Assembly: GCA_005888095.1 (NCBI GenBank)
Contig: VBKF01000130.1
Location: forward strand, 13,984 to 52,731
DNA length: 38,748 nucleotides
Source: Deltaproteobacteria bacterium
GTDB taxonomy: Bacteria > Desulfobacterota > Binatia > DP-6
Reading direction: 5' to 3'
Made by a program: the position numbers and the translations under genes. The notes below the pieces were generated by a model. That model was not told where the DNA came from and searched no databases. It saw only the letters and a program-made list of their open reading frames with translations. Shown in pieces: positions 17,280 to 26,100 of this stretch; position 1 is the stretch's first letter; each line of letters starts with the position of its first letter.

Positions 17280-19159
17280 GGGCCCCGGCGGACGGCCTCG
17301 CGGCGGCGTCCCTCCACCTCCGCCAGCGCGGCCCGCCCCTCCGGCCAGTCCGGCCTGAGGCGCAAGGCCTGGCGCAGCTCGGCGATGGCCTCATCCACGC
17401 GCCCTGCGCCCGCGAGGCCGCCGGCGAGATTGAAGTGCGCGGTCGGGTCGGCAGGCATGAGCCGCACGGCCTCGCGGTACTCCGCGACGGCCTCCGCGGA
17501 GCGGCCGAGGCGCTCGAGGGCGATCGCCAGGTTGCCGTGCGTGACCCCGCGATCGGGAACGAGCGCGAGCGCTTGGCGGTACTGCTCGATGGCGTCCTCG
17601 AAGCGCCCCTGGGTGGCGAGCGCCGCGCCGAGGTTGTGACGCGCCTTCGCGTACTCCGGATCGATCCGCAGCGCCGCCCGGTACTCGGCGATCGCCTCGT
17701 CCAGCCGCGCCTGGCCGGCGAGCAGGAGGCCCAGATTGTAGTGTGCCGTGGCGCTGTCCCCGTCCAGCCGGATGGCGTCGGTATACTCGCGGAGCGCCGC
17801 CTCGGGGTCTCCGCCTTCGGCGAGCGCCTTGCCGAGGCTCACGTGGACCTTGGCGTACCCGGGTTTGATCGCGGCCGACCGCCGGAGGTGAACCAGCGCC
17901 TCGGCACGCCGGCCCTGCTCGAGGAGCGCGGCCCCGAGATTCGCCTCGGCGACGTAGTTGTCGCGGCTCACGGCGCTCGCGTGCGCAAAGAGCGAGACGC
18001 TGTCCCGCCAGATATCGAGCTGCCGGGCGGTCAGCGCGACGCAGGCGGCCAGCGCGACCACACCCCCCGCCGAGGCGACGGCGCGCGAGCCGCCCGCATC
18101 GGCCGCCGCCCACGCGATCATCAGGAGCACGCCGATCTGCGGCAGGTAGGAGAAGCGATCCGCCATCGCCTGCTCGCCCACCTTGACGAGGCCGACGACG
18201 GGCAGCAGCGCGACGAGGTACCAGAGCCAGCCGACGAGCAGGTAGGGGCGCCGGCGCCGTTCGACCAGAGCGAGCGCCGAGACGCCGGCCAGCAGGAGGG
18301 CGCAGACGGCGACCTCCGCGACCGGCAGCGGCCGGTGGGGGTAGAAGACCGCGAGCCGCGTCGGCCAGAAGGTCTTCTCCAGGTAGGATCCGTAGGCGAC
18401 GAGCGCCTCGGCGATCCGGGTGCCGAGCGGCAGGCTCTCGAGCGAGGCCATGGCGCCCGCCCCGCGTTGCGCCACGACCGTGAGCGCGCTCACCGCCGCC
18501 GAGAGGAGCAGGAGCGGCGCCTTCTCCCAGAGAAGGCGGGCGTTCCATGGCCGGCGGAGCGGCCAGACGTCCAGGAGCAGGAGGATGAGCGGCAGCGTCA
18601 CCACCGTCGGCTTCGCGAGCAGGCCGAGGACGAAGGCCGCAACGACGAGCAGGTAGGCGGCGGCGCCGCGCCGTCGGACGTAGCGCCGGTAGGCGGCGAG
18701 GGCGAGCATCCAGCAGAGCCCGGCCAGCACGTCCTTCCGCTCCGAGACCCATGCGACGGACTCGACGCGCAGGGGGTGGAGGGCGAACGTCGCCGCCACG
18801 AAGGCGCTCGGCCAGGGCGCCCCGGTCGTGCCTTCGAGCACCCCGAACAGGAGCGCGGCGCTCGCTGCGTGGAGGAGGACGCTCGACGCGTGATGGCCCG
18901 CGGGCGCCAGGCCGAAGAGCTGAGCGTCGAGCATGTGCGAGAGCCACGTGAGCGGGTGCCAGTTGGCGGCGTGGGGGGCGGCGAATGCCCATCCGAGCCC
19001 CGCCCACGAGAGCCCGGCACGGACCCGCGGGTTCTCGGTCACGTACTCGGGATCGTCGTAGTTGACGAAGCCGTGCCGGAGGGCAGGGGCGAAGACGGCG
19101 AGGGTCCCGAGGACGACGAGGCCCGCGATGGCGAGATTCCGCCGGCCGCGGACCGACAT
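17276..19159 (-). CDS. TMTC-like GT-C membrane protein with TPRs (first of tandem pair)
   Basis: The 627-residue protein has the same plan as the next gene: VNYDDPEYVTENPRVRAG with DD, HAANWHPLTWLSHMLDAQLF, HPLRVESVAWVSERKDVLAG, about ten membrane segments, then six to seven TPRs (residues about 395-610). It has fewer TPRs than its paralogue, which suggests repeat loss or gain after duplication. The TPRs would select or dock the acceptor and the GT-C core would transfer a sugar from a polyprenyl carrier; this is inferred from TMTC/POMT. ATG 19159 begins the signal-anchor (RNLAIAGLVVLGTLAVFAPA). It is divergent from the 2077-residue secreted protein across a 197-base intergenic region, consistent with an enzyme-substrate relation but not proof of it. 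Confidence 0.87.
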   Translation of the reverse strand: MSVRGRRNLAIAGLVVLGTLAVFAPALRHGFVNYDDPEYVTENPRVRAGLSWAGLGWAFAAPHAANWHPLTWLSHMLDAQLFGLAPAGHHASSVLLHAASAALLFGVLEGTTGAPWPSAFVAATFALHPLRVESVAWVSERKDVLAGLCWMLALAAYRRYVRRRGAAAYLLVVAAFVLGLLAKPTVVTLPLILLLLDVWPLRRPWNARLLWEKAPLLLLSAAVSALTVVAQRGAGAMASLESLPLGTRIAEALVAYGSYLEKTFWPTRLAVFYPHRPLPVAEVAVCALLLAGVSALALVERRRRPYLLVGWLWYLVALLPVVGLVKVGEQAMADRFSYLPQIGVLLMIAWAAADAGGSRAVASAGGVVALAACVALTARQLDIWRDSVSLFAHASAVSRDNYVAEANLGAALLEQGRRAEALVHLRRSAAIKPGYAKVHVSLGKALAEGGDPEAALREYTDAIRLDGDSATAHYNLGLLLAGQARLDEAIAEYRAALRIDPEYAKARHNLGAALATQGRFEDAIEQYRQALALVPDRGVTHGNLAIALERLGRSAEAVAEYREAVRLMPADPTAHFNLAGGLAGAGRVDEAIAELRQALRLRPDWPEGRAALAEVEGRRREAVRRGP

Positions 19160-19198
19160 GGCTCAGCGTCCGCCGGGGAGGGGTGCCATCGTGGCGGA

Positions 19199-19228
19199 CC
19201 TCTACCGCGCCGTCCGACGCAGGCGCAA
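19199..19228 (-). promoter_or_regulatory. Weak promoter candidate for the TMTC-like pair
   Basis: On the minus strand TTGCGC (19228-19223) and TAGAGG (19204-19199) are 18 bases apart, giving a start near 19192 and a leader of about 33 bases. The match to consensus is modest. Confidence 0.25.
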
Positions 19229-19279
19229 GGCGCAAGGAGATACCAAGCCCCCGGACCTGACCCGATGTGCTTTTTCTTC

Positions 19280-19309
19280 TTGACATCCGCTGGGGAGTCC
19301 GTGGTAGCG
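19280..19309 (+). promoter_or_regulatory. Candidate promoter for the Cys-module protein
   Basis: TTGACA (19280-19285) is followed after 18 bases by GTAGCG (19304-19309). The -35 is perfect and the -10 is degenerate, but it shares a TA-containing core with three other candidates in the window. The predicted start near 19317 leaves a 40-base leader with GGGGGG at 19345-19350 as ribosome-binding site. Confidence 0.4.
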
Positions 19310-19356
19310 ACCGCTGGCGCACTTGCAATGCCTCACTAACCCACGGGGGGTCCCCT

Positions 19357-22300
19357 ATGGACATCGGCGGCGTTGGGCTCCGGAGCAGGCGGCTTGCGTG
19401 GTCCGTGGCCGCGATGGCCCTCCTGGTGAGCGCCGCGCCCGCTCGGGCCCAGATGTCGAGCGCCGCGGACAGCACGTCCGGCGCGACCTGCAGCGGCGGC
19501 GGCGGCGCCGATGGCGACTGCCGCAACACCGTCGCGTTCACCGCCGCCTGCGGCGGGAGCTGCACCTCGTTCACGAGCCGCTACGCCTGGAACATCAACG
19601 CCGACACCGGCGTCGGCAGCACGCATGACACGAGCGGCACCGCCATCCATACGATCACGTTCAACGCGAGCGCCGTGGGTGGCTACCGCATCGACATCAG
19701 CCAGTCGCGCGTCGGGAGCGTCGCCCGGTCGAGCGACGCGAGCAACTGTGACGGCCAGGCGCACATCGGCGCCGTCACTGGCAACTCGAACGTCGCCTTC
19801 TCGTCGAACACCCTCACCAGCTCGGCCCCGGCGGTCGACATCAACAATGGCGGCGGCGACGCGCACACGGACCTCTCGCAGGGCGGCGCGGCACAGCTCT
19901 TCAGGTTCAGCGGCGGGGTCACGCAGAGCCATTCCCTCAGCTTCACGTGGAGCGGTTCGGTGCGGAGCAACTCGTGCGAGGCGTCGGTGCGGCTCGGCGA
20001 GTCGAGCGGCACGACGGCCGGCTGCTCCGTCTGCGGCTATCCCGGGAACCCGAGCCGCACGCAGTCGAGCGACGGACACTTCATCACCGTCAGCTTCACC
20101 TCGCTCTGCGGTAACGGCACGGTCGAATCGGCGGCGGGCGAGGACTGCGACACGGGCATCGCGGGCAGCGTGTGCTGCGGCTCGAACTGCAAGTTCTTGA
20201 CGTCGAGCACGACGTGTCGCGGCGCGGCCGACGAATGTGACCTCGCGGAGGTCTGCAGCGGTACGGCCGCCACCTGCCCGGCCGACGCGAAGAAAACGGC
20301 CGGCACCGCGTGCTCCTCCGACGGCAACCCCTGCAGCGTCGACCAGTGCAACGGCAGTAGCAACGCCTGCACGCACACCACCGCGGCGACTGCCGGCACG
20401 GTCTGCCGCACGGGTTCCGGCGACGCCTGTGACCCGACCGAGACGTGCACGGGGTCGAGCACGAGCTGTCCCGCGGACGTCGTGCAGTCGAGCAGCTTCA
20501 CCTGCCGCGCCGCGGGCGGCGAGTGCGACCTCGCGGAGAACTGCACCGGGGTCCCCGGGGCGACCTGCCCGGCGGACGCGAAGAAACCGAACGGCACCGC
20601 GTGCACTGACGACGGCAACCCGTGCACCACCGAGACCTGCAACGGCTCGAGCAACCTCTGCCAGCACCCGCCGGGGAACGCCGGGACCGTCTGCCGCACC
20701 GGCTCGGGTGACGTCTGCGATCCGGACGAGACGTGTACCGGTTCGAGCAGCACGTGTCCGGCGGACGTCGTGCAGCCGAACACGTTCACCTGCCGGAGCG
20801 CGGCGGGCGAATGCGACCTCGCGGAGAACTGCACCGGCGTCGTCGGCCAGGTCTGTCCCGCCGACGCGAAGAAGACGAACGGCACGGCGTGCACCGCGGA
20901 CTCGAATCCCTGCACGCTCGACCAGTGCAACGGCACTAGCGTGACCTGCCAGCACCCGGCGGGCAACGCGGGGGCGGTCTGCCGGGCGGCGGCGAACGAG
21001 TGCGACATCCAGGACTTGTGCACCGGCTCGAGCACGAGCTGCCCGGCCGACGTCGTCAAGTCGGCAGGGACGGCATGCACGGACGACGGCAACGTGTGCA
21101 CGACCGACCAGTGCAACGGTACTAGCGGCGCGCCGGCGTGCGTTCACAACCCGGGCAACGCGGGGACCGTCTGCCGGGCGTCGGCCGGCGTCTGCGACGC
21201 GGCCGAGACGTGCACGGGCAGCAGCAGCACCTGCCCGACCGACGTCTTCCAGCCCTCGACCACGCTCTGCCGCGGCTCCGTGGGCGAGTGCGACCTCGAT
21301 GACTTCTGCACCGGTACCAGCGCCACCTGTCCGGTCGACGCCAAGAAGTCGAACGGCACGGCCTGCACCGACGACGGCAACCCGTGCACCACCGACACGT
21401 GCAACGGCACGAGCGACACCTGCCAGCACCCGGCGGGGAATGCGGGGGCGACCTGTCGCGCGGCGGCGGGCATCTGCGACGTCGCGGAGACCTGTACCGG
21501 CACCAGCTCGACCTGCCCGGCCGACGCGTTCAAGTCCTCGAGCACGCTCTGTCGGCCGTCGGTGGGCGAATGCGACCTCGACGACTTCTGCCCCGGCAAC
21601 GGCGCGAACTGCTCGGCGGACGCCAAGAAGTCGAACGGCACGGCGTGCACCGACGACGGCAACCCGTGCACCACCGACACATGCAACGGCACGAGCGACA
21701 CCTGCCAGCACCCGGCGGGGAACGCGGGGGCGACCTGCCGTGCGGCGGCCGGCACCTGCGACCTGGCGGAGACCTGCACGGGTGTGAGCAGCACGTGCCC
21801 GGCCGACGTGTTCAAGCCGGCCACCACCGTCTGCCGCGGGTCGGCAGGCGAATGCGACCCGGCGGAGAACTGCACCGGCAGCGGGGCGAACTGCCCGGCC
21901 GACGCGAAGAGCGCGTCGGGCACGGCGTGCACCGACGACGGCAACCCGTGCAGCCGCGACGAGTGCGACGGCAGCAGCAACGACTGCCAGCATCCGGCGG
22001 GGAACGCCGGCTCCGTCTGCCGTCCGGCGGCGGGTGTCTGCGACACGGACGAGACCTGCACCGGGACGAGCACGACCTGCCCGCCCGACGGCTTCCTGTC
22101 GTCCTTCGTCGAGTGCCGCGCGTCGGCGGGCGAATGCGACCCGGCGGAGAACTGCACCGGCAGCGGGCCGAACTGTCCGGCCGACGCCAAGAGCCCGTCC
22201 GGGACGCTGTGCACCGACGACGGCAACGTGTGCACGACCGACCTCTGCGACGGCACGAACGCCGACTGTCAGCACGCGGCCGGCAATGCGGGCACCGTCT

Positions 22301-25300
22301 GCCGGGCCGGGTCCGGCGACGTGTGCGATCCCGACGAGGTGTGCACCGGGGCCACCTCCACGTGCCCGCCCGACATCGTCCTGCCCAACGTCTTCGCCTG
22401 CCGGCCGGCGGCCGGCGAGTGCGACATCGCCGAGACCTGCGGCGGGCTGCCCGGGCAGCCGTGCCCGCCCGACGCCAAGAAGGCGGCCGGCTCCCTCTGC
22501 ACCGACGACGGCAACCCGTGCACCACCGACCGGTGCGACGGCACGAATGACGCCTGCCAGCATCCGGCGGGGAACGCCGGGACGGTTTGCCGTCCGGCGG
22601 CGGGCGACTGCGACCTCGACGAGACCTGCACCGGGACGAGCAGCACCTGCCCGGCCGATGTCTTCAAGCCGTCGACCACGGTCTGCCGTGCCTCGGCGGG
22701 CGAGTGCGATCCGGCTGAGAACTGCACCGGATCGACCGCCACGTGTCCCGCCGACGCCAAGGAGCCGGCGGGGACGGCGTGCACGAGCGACGGCAACCCG
22801 TGCAGCCGCGACGAGTGCGACGGGACGAACGACGCCTGCCAGCACCCGGCGGGCAACGCCGGCGCCGTCTGCCGTCCGTCCGCCGGGGCATGCGACGTCG
22901 ACGAGAACTGCACAGGGACCAGCACGGTCTGTCCGGCCGACGCCTTCAAGCCGGCGACCACGGTCTGCCGCGCCTCGGCGGGCGAGTGCGACCCGGCAGA
23001 GAACTGTCCCGGCAGCGGACCGAATTGCCCGGCGGACGTCAAGGAGCCGGCGGGGACGGCGTGCACGAGCGACGGCAACCCGTGCAGCCGCGACGAGTGC
23101 GACGGGACGAACGACGCCTGCCAGCACCCGGCGGGGAATGCGGGAGCCGTGTGCCGTCCTGCCGCCGGCCCCTGCGATATGGACGAGAACTGCACCGGGA
23201 CGAGCACGGTCTGTCCGCCCGACGATTTCCTGCCGAGCTTTGTCGTGTGCCGGGCTTCGGCGGGCGAATGCGACCCGGCGGAGAACTGCACGGGGACGTC
23301 GGCCAGCTGCCCGGCGGACGACAAGAGTCCCGCGGGGACGACCTGCACGGACGACGGCAACCCGTGCAGCCTCGACGAGTGCGATGGCTCGAGCGCCGAC
23401 TGCCAGCATCCGGCCGGCAACGCCGGAGCGGTCTGCCGTCCGGCGGCGGGCGACTGTGACGTGGACGAGAGCTGCACCGGGACGAGCACCGTCTGCCCGG
23501 CCGACGCCTTCGAGCCGGCGACGACCGTCTGCCGCGGCTCGGCGGGCGAGTGCGACCCGGCGGAGAACTGCACCGGCTCGACCGCCACCTGTCCCGCGGA
23601 TGCGAAGAGTCCCGCGGGGACGGCCTGCACGAGCGACGGCAACCCGTGCAGCCTCGACGAGTGCGACGGCTCGAGCGACACCTGCCAGCATCCGGCCGGC
23701 AACGCCGGGGCGGTGTGCCGCGGGGCCGCCGGCGAGTGCGACCTGAGCGAGACGTGCACCGGCTCGAGCACGGTGTGCCCGGCCGACGCCAAGAAGGCGG
23801 CCGGGACGGCGTGCACGAGCGACGGCAACCCGTGCAGCCTCGACGAGTGCGACGGCTCGAGCGACACCTGCCAGCACCCGGCCGGCAACGCCGGCGCGGT
23901 CTGCCGGCCGGCGGCGGGCCCCTGCGACGACGTCGAGACATGCACGGGATCGAGCACGACCTGCCCGGCGGACGGCTTCCTGCCGCCCTTCGTCGAGTGC
24001 CGTGCTTCGGCGGGGGAGTGCGACCCGGCGGAGAACTGCACCGGGACCGGACCGAACTGCCCGGCGGACGACAAGAGTCCCGCGGGAACGGCGTGCTCGA
24101 GCGACACCAACCCGTGCACTGTGGACGAGTGCGACGGCTCGAGCGACGCCTGCCAGCATCCCGCCGGCAACGCGGGCGCGGTGTGCCGCCCGGCCGCCGG
24201 CGACTGCGACGTCGACGAGAATTGCACCGGCAGCAGCAGCACGTGCCCGGCCAATGGCTTCAAGTCGAGCAGCGTGGAGTGCCGGGCTTCGGCCGGTGTC
24301 TGTGACGTGGCCGAGAACTGCACCGGCACGGGTGCGAACTGTCCCGCCGACACGTTCAAGCCGAGCACCGTCGTCTGCCGGCCGCAGAGCGGCGACTGCG
24401 ACGTCGCCGAGAACTGCACCGGCACGGGTCCCACCTGTCCCGCGGACAGCGTGAGCGGCGCCTTCGTCACCTGCCGGCCGGTGGCAGGTCCGTGCGACGT
24501 GGCCGAGAACTGCGACGGGACCACGCACGATTGCCCCACGGACGCGTTCAAGCCGTCGACCACCGTGTGCCGGCCCTCGGCCGGCGTGTGCGATCCGGCC
24601 GAGAACTGCACGGGGACCACCGCCGCCTGCCCGGCCGACGCCAAGAGCACGGCGGTCTGCCGGCCGTCGGCCGGCGCCTGCGACCCGGCGGAGAGCTGCG
24701 ACGGCTCCGCCAACAACTGTCCGCCGGATTCCCGCGAGCCCTCCAGCACCGTGTGCCGGCCTGCGGCGGGAGGCTGCGACATCGCCGAGAACTGCGACGG
24801 GTCGAGCGTGAGCTGCCCGGCGGACGCCTTGCGGCCGAACGGCTTCGTCTGCCGGGCCTCGACCAGCACCTGCGACCCCGCCGAGACCTGCGATGGCAGC
24901 AGCCCCGCCTGCCCGGCCGACGTCGGGGTCCAGGACATGGACAGCGACGGCGTCTGCGACGCGTCCGACAACTGCAAGACCGTCTCGAACCCGGGGCAGG
25001 AGGACGCCGACAACGACGGCAAGGGCGACGCCTGCGATCCGTGCAACAACATCATCCCGGTGTACGCGACGAGCCCGGCGATCACGGTGAGCCGGCTCAG
25101 CACGCCGCCCGGAGACGACCGGTTCAAGTTCAAAGGCGAGATCGCCCTGCCGTACCCGTACGCGCCGCCGTTCGACCCGTTCACCAAGGGCGTGCGCATC
25201 CTGATGACCACGGACGGCAACCGCGACGTCATCGACGCGACGATCCCGGGCGGACCGTTCCTCCCGACGTTCGCCGGCTGGAAGACGAATGCGTCGCACA

Positions 25301-25590
25301 CGACCTTCATCTACAAGAACGCATCCAACGGGACCGTGCCGCTGATCGACGGCATCTACGTGGTGGTCCTGAACGACCGCTCGAGGACGAAGCCCGGCCA
25401 CATCAAGTTCAGCGTCGGCGGCAAGAAGGGCAGCTACATGACGCTGCCCAACGAGCTCCCGGTGAAGGGTACGGTGGTCATCGACTCGCCGCAGGCCTCG
25501 AACGGCCAGTGCGGCGAGGCGGTGTTCCCGGACGCGGGCGGGCCGAGCTGCGGGTTCACGCCGTCGGGCAGCACGCTCAAGTGTAAGTGA
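19357..25590 (+). CDS. Giant secreted Cys-rich repeat protein (disintegrin-like modules, TSP3 motif)
   Basis: The 2077-residue protein starts at ATG 19357, next to GGGGGG. A signal peptide ends at ARAQ (about residue 32). Residues 33-245 are Ser/Thr/Gly-rich and probably beta. A Myxococcus-type Cys motif (CGNGTVES, GEDCD, then CCGSNC) leads into residues 287-1857. There I count 35 copies of a module CRxxAGECDxAENCTGxxxxCPAD, which resembles the ADAM/snake-venom disintegrin loop. Fifteen copies of a second module, DGNPCxxDxCDGxSxxCQHP, are interleaved mostly as A-A-B. A TSP3-like calcium motif (DMDSDGVCDASDNC, EDADNDGKGDACD) follows, then a 172-residue C-terminal domain. It is likely an extended disulphide-bonded surface or matrix protein. 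The stop is followed by a strong hairpin. The function is unknown. Confidence 0.88.
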   Translation: MDIGGVGLRSRRLAWSVAAMALLVSAAPARAQMSSAADSTSGATCSGGGGADGDCRNTVAFTAACGGSCTSFTSRYAWNINADTGVGSTHDTSGTAIHTITFNASAVGGYRIDISQSRVGSVARSSDASNCDGQAHIGAVTGNSNVAFSSNTLTSSAPAVDINNGGGDAHTDLSQGGAAQLFRFSGGVTQSHSLSFTWSGSVRSNSCEASVRLGESSGTTAGCSVCGYPGNPSRTQSSDGHFITVSFTSLCGNGTVESAAGEDCDTGIAGSVCCGSNCKFLTSSTTCRGAADECDLAEVCSGTAATCPADAKKTAGTACSSDGNPCSVDQCNGSSNACTHTTAATAGTVCRTGSGDACDPTETCTGSSTSCPADVVQSSSFTCRAAGGECDLAENCTGVPGATCPADAKKPNGTACTDDGNPCTTETCNGSSNLCQHPPGNAGTVCRTGSGDVCDPDETCTGSSSTCPADVVQPNTFTCRSAAGECDLAENCTGVVGQVCPADAKKTNGTACTADSNPCTLDQCNGTSVTCQHPAGNAGAVCRAAANECDIQDLCTGSSTSCPADVVKSAGTACTDDGNVCTTDQCNGTSGAPACVHNPGNAGTVCRASAGVCDAAETCTGSSSTCPTDVFQPSTTLCRGSVGECDLDDFCTGTSATCPVDAKKSNGTACTDDGNPCTTDTCNGTSDTCQHPAGNAGATCRAAAGICDVAETCTGTSSTCPADAFKSSSTLCRPSVGECDLDDFCPGNGANCSADAKKSNGTACTDDGNPCTTDTCNGTSDTCQHPAGNAGATCRAAAGTCDLAETCTGVSSTCPADVFKPATTVCRGSAGECDPAENCTGSGANCPADAKSASGTACTDDGNPCSRDECDGSSNDCQHPAGNAGSVCRPAAGVCDTDETCTGTSTTCPPDGFLSSFVECRASAGECDPAENCTGSGPNCPADAKSPSGTLCTDDGNVCTTDLCDGTNADCQHAAGNAGTVCRAGSGDVCDPDEVCTGATSTCPPDIVLPNVFACRPAAGECDIAETCGGLPGQPCPPDAKKAAGSLCTDDGNPCTTDRCDGTNDACQHPAGNAGTVCRPAAGDCDLDETCTGTSSTCPADVFKPSTTVCRASAGECDPAENCTGSTATCPADAKEPAGTACTSDGNPCSRDECDGTNDACQHPAGNAGAVCRPSAGACDVDENCTGTSTVCPADAFKPATTVCRASAGECDPAENCPGSGPNCPADVKEPAGTACTSDGNPCSRDECDGTNDACQHPAGNAGAVCRPAAGPCDMDENCTGTSTVCPPDDFLPSFVVCRASAGECDPAENCTGTSASCPADDKSPAGTTCTDDGNPCSLDECDGSSADCQHPAGNAGAVCRPAAGDCDVDESCTGTSTVCPADAFEPATTVCRGSAGECDPAENCTGSTATCPADAKSPAGTACTSDGNPCSLDECDGSSDTCQHPAGNAGAVCRGAAGECDLSETCTGSSTVCPADAKKAAGTACTSDGNPCSLDECDGSSDTCQHPAGNAGAVCRPAAGPCDDVETCTGSSTTCPADGFLPPFVECRASAGECDPAENCTGTGPNCPADDKSPAGTACSSDTNPCTVDECDGSSDACQHPAGNAGAVCRPAAGDCDVDENCTGSSSTCPANGFKSSSVECRASAGVCDVAENCTGTGANCPADTFKPSTVVCRPQSGDCDVAENCTGTGPTCPADSVSGAFVTCRPVAGPCDVAENCDGTTHDCPTDAFKPSTTVCRPSAGVCDPAENCTGTTAACPADAKSTAVCRPSAGACDPAESCDGSANNCPPDSREPSSTVCRPAAGGCDIAENCDGSSVSCPADALRPNGFVCRASTSTCDPAETCDGSSPACPADVGVQDMDSDGVCDASDNCKTVSNPGQEDADNDGKGDACDPCNNIIPVYATSPAITVSRLSTPPGDDRFKFKGEIALPYPYAPPFDPFTKGVRILMTTDGNRDVIDATIPGGPFLPTFAGWKTNASHTTFIYKNASNGTVPLIDGIYVVVLNDRSRTKPGHIKFSVGGKKGSYMTLPNELPVKGTVVIDSPQASNGQCGEAVFPDAGGPSCGFTPSGSTLKCK
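20215..24927 (+). repeat. In-frame repeat array of two Cys-rich modules
   Basis: Supermodules A-A-B are about 94-95 codons long, so similar DNA recurs every 282-285 bases; stretches at 21361-21440 and 21646-21725, and at 22759-22855 and 23041-23137, are nearly identical. Module B (15 copies) stops after about 24145; the last eight A modules are back to back. Recent unequal crossing-over is the likely cause. The array is entirely coding. Confidence 0.85.
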
Positions 25591-25596
25591 GGCTCG

Positions 25597-25629
25597 GGCC
25601 CCGGACGTCGCCGAGCGGCGTCCGGGGCC
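25597..25629 (+). terminator. Strong GC hairpin after the Cys-module gene
   Basis: GGCCCCGGACG (25597-25607) pairs perfectly with CGTCCGGGGCC (25619-25629) over 11 bp, starting seven bases after the stop codon. Only TT follows, so it lacks a full U tract. It is a likely terminator or 3' stabiliser in a G+C-rich genome. Confidence 0.6.
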
Positions 25630-25702
25630 TTCAGCCGGTGGCGTCGTCGAGCCGACGCGAGCGCTTGCGGTCCGGTCGCGTCGTCAGGCAGACAGGGGCG
25701 GG

Positions 25703-26075
25703 TTGTCGAGCCGGGCGTGCTCGCTCGGGCGAGGCCGCTGGGTCTGGGTCGGCCTCGTCCTGCTCTACGTCGCCATCCGGGCGCCGCTGCTCGGGGTCCC
25801 GCTCGAGCGCGACGAGGGGCTGTTCGGCGTAGCCCACCTACATCCTGCTGCCGCGGACGCCCTACACGCTGGTGCGATCGCCGGCCATCGATCCGTCCTT
25901 CGAGGAACGCCTGAAGGCGCTCGGCGCGCGAGCCTATCGCCTGGAGGCCGTTCTCCTGTCGGACCCCGTGCGCGGCCTGCGGTTCGCGCCGGCACCGCCC
26001 GACGGACCCGCCGGGGAGCGCGAGGTGCTCTACGAGATCTGGCGGCGTCTGCCCGAGGCGGCGAGCCCGAGGTGA
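25703..26075 (+). pseudogene. Remnant of a GT39-like glycosyltransferase with internal deletion
   Basis: From TTG 25703 one frame reads WVWVGLVLLYVAIRAP, then LLGVPLERDEGLFGV, which is the first membrane segment and the catalytic RDEG loop of GT39/ArnT-like enzymes. At about 25830 this breaks off. A different frame, preceded by an in-frame TAG (25830-25832), runs from PTYILLPRTPYTLVRSP to YEIWRRLPEAASPR and a stop at 26073-26075, which looks like a soluble C-terminal tail. The roughly 400 central codons normal for the family are missing. The likeliest history is an internal deletion joining the two ends out of frame; an assembly collapse is the alternative. Apart from the terminator, this is all I see between 25591 and 26100. 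Confidence 0.6.
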
Positions 26076-26100
26076 CCGCGCGCAGCGCCTGGCCGACGCC

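Noticed and set aside
13929..17639. A 1236-codon plus-strand frame over the lipoprotein and TMTC-like genes.
   Set aside because: Arg-rich, charged product with no domain; the opposite strand has well-conserved membrane and TPR motifs.
15051..19159. O-GlcNAc transferase (GT41) annotation, suggested by TPRs.
   Set aside because: No GT41 catalytic domain; TPRs are fused to a polytopic GT-C-type membrane region as in TMTC proteins.
20215..24927. CRISPR-like or satellite array.
   Set aside because: Repeats are imperfect, in frame, without spacers of constant size, and encode conserved Cys modules.
22269..25310. A second long minus-strand frame (1013 codons) with repeating Ser/Pro/Gly-rich segments.
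   Set aside because: Also a reverse-complement echo of the same repeats; no start context or recognisable domain.
19336..25401. A 2021-codon open frame on the minus strand opposite the Cys-module gene.
   Set aside because: It mirrors the plus-strand repeat codons, gives a low-complexity Arg/Ala/Gly-rich product with no domain, and the plus frame has a signal peptide and clear Cys modules.
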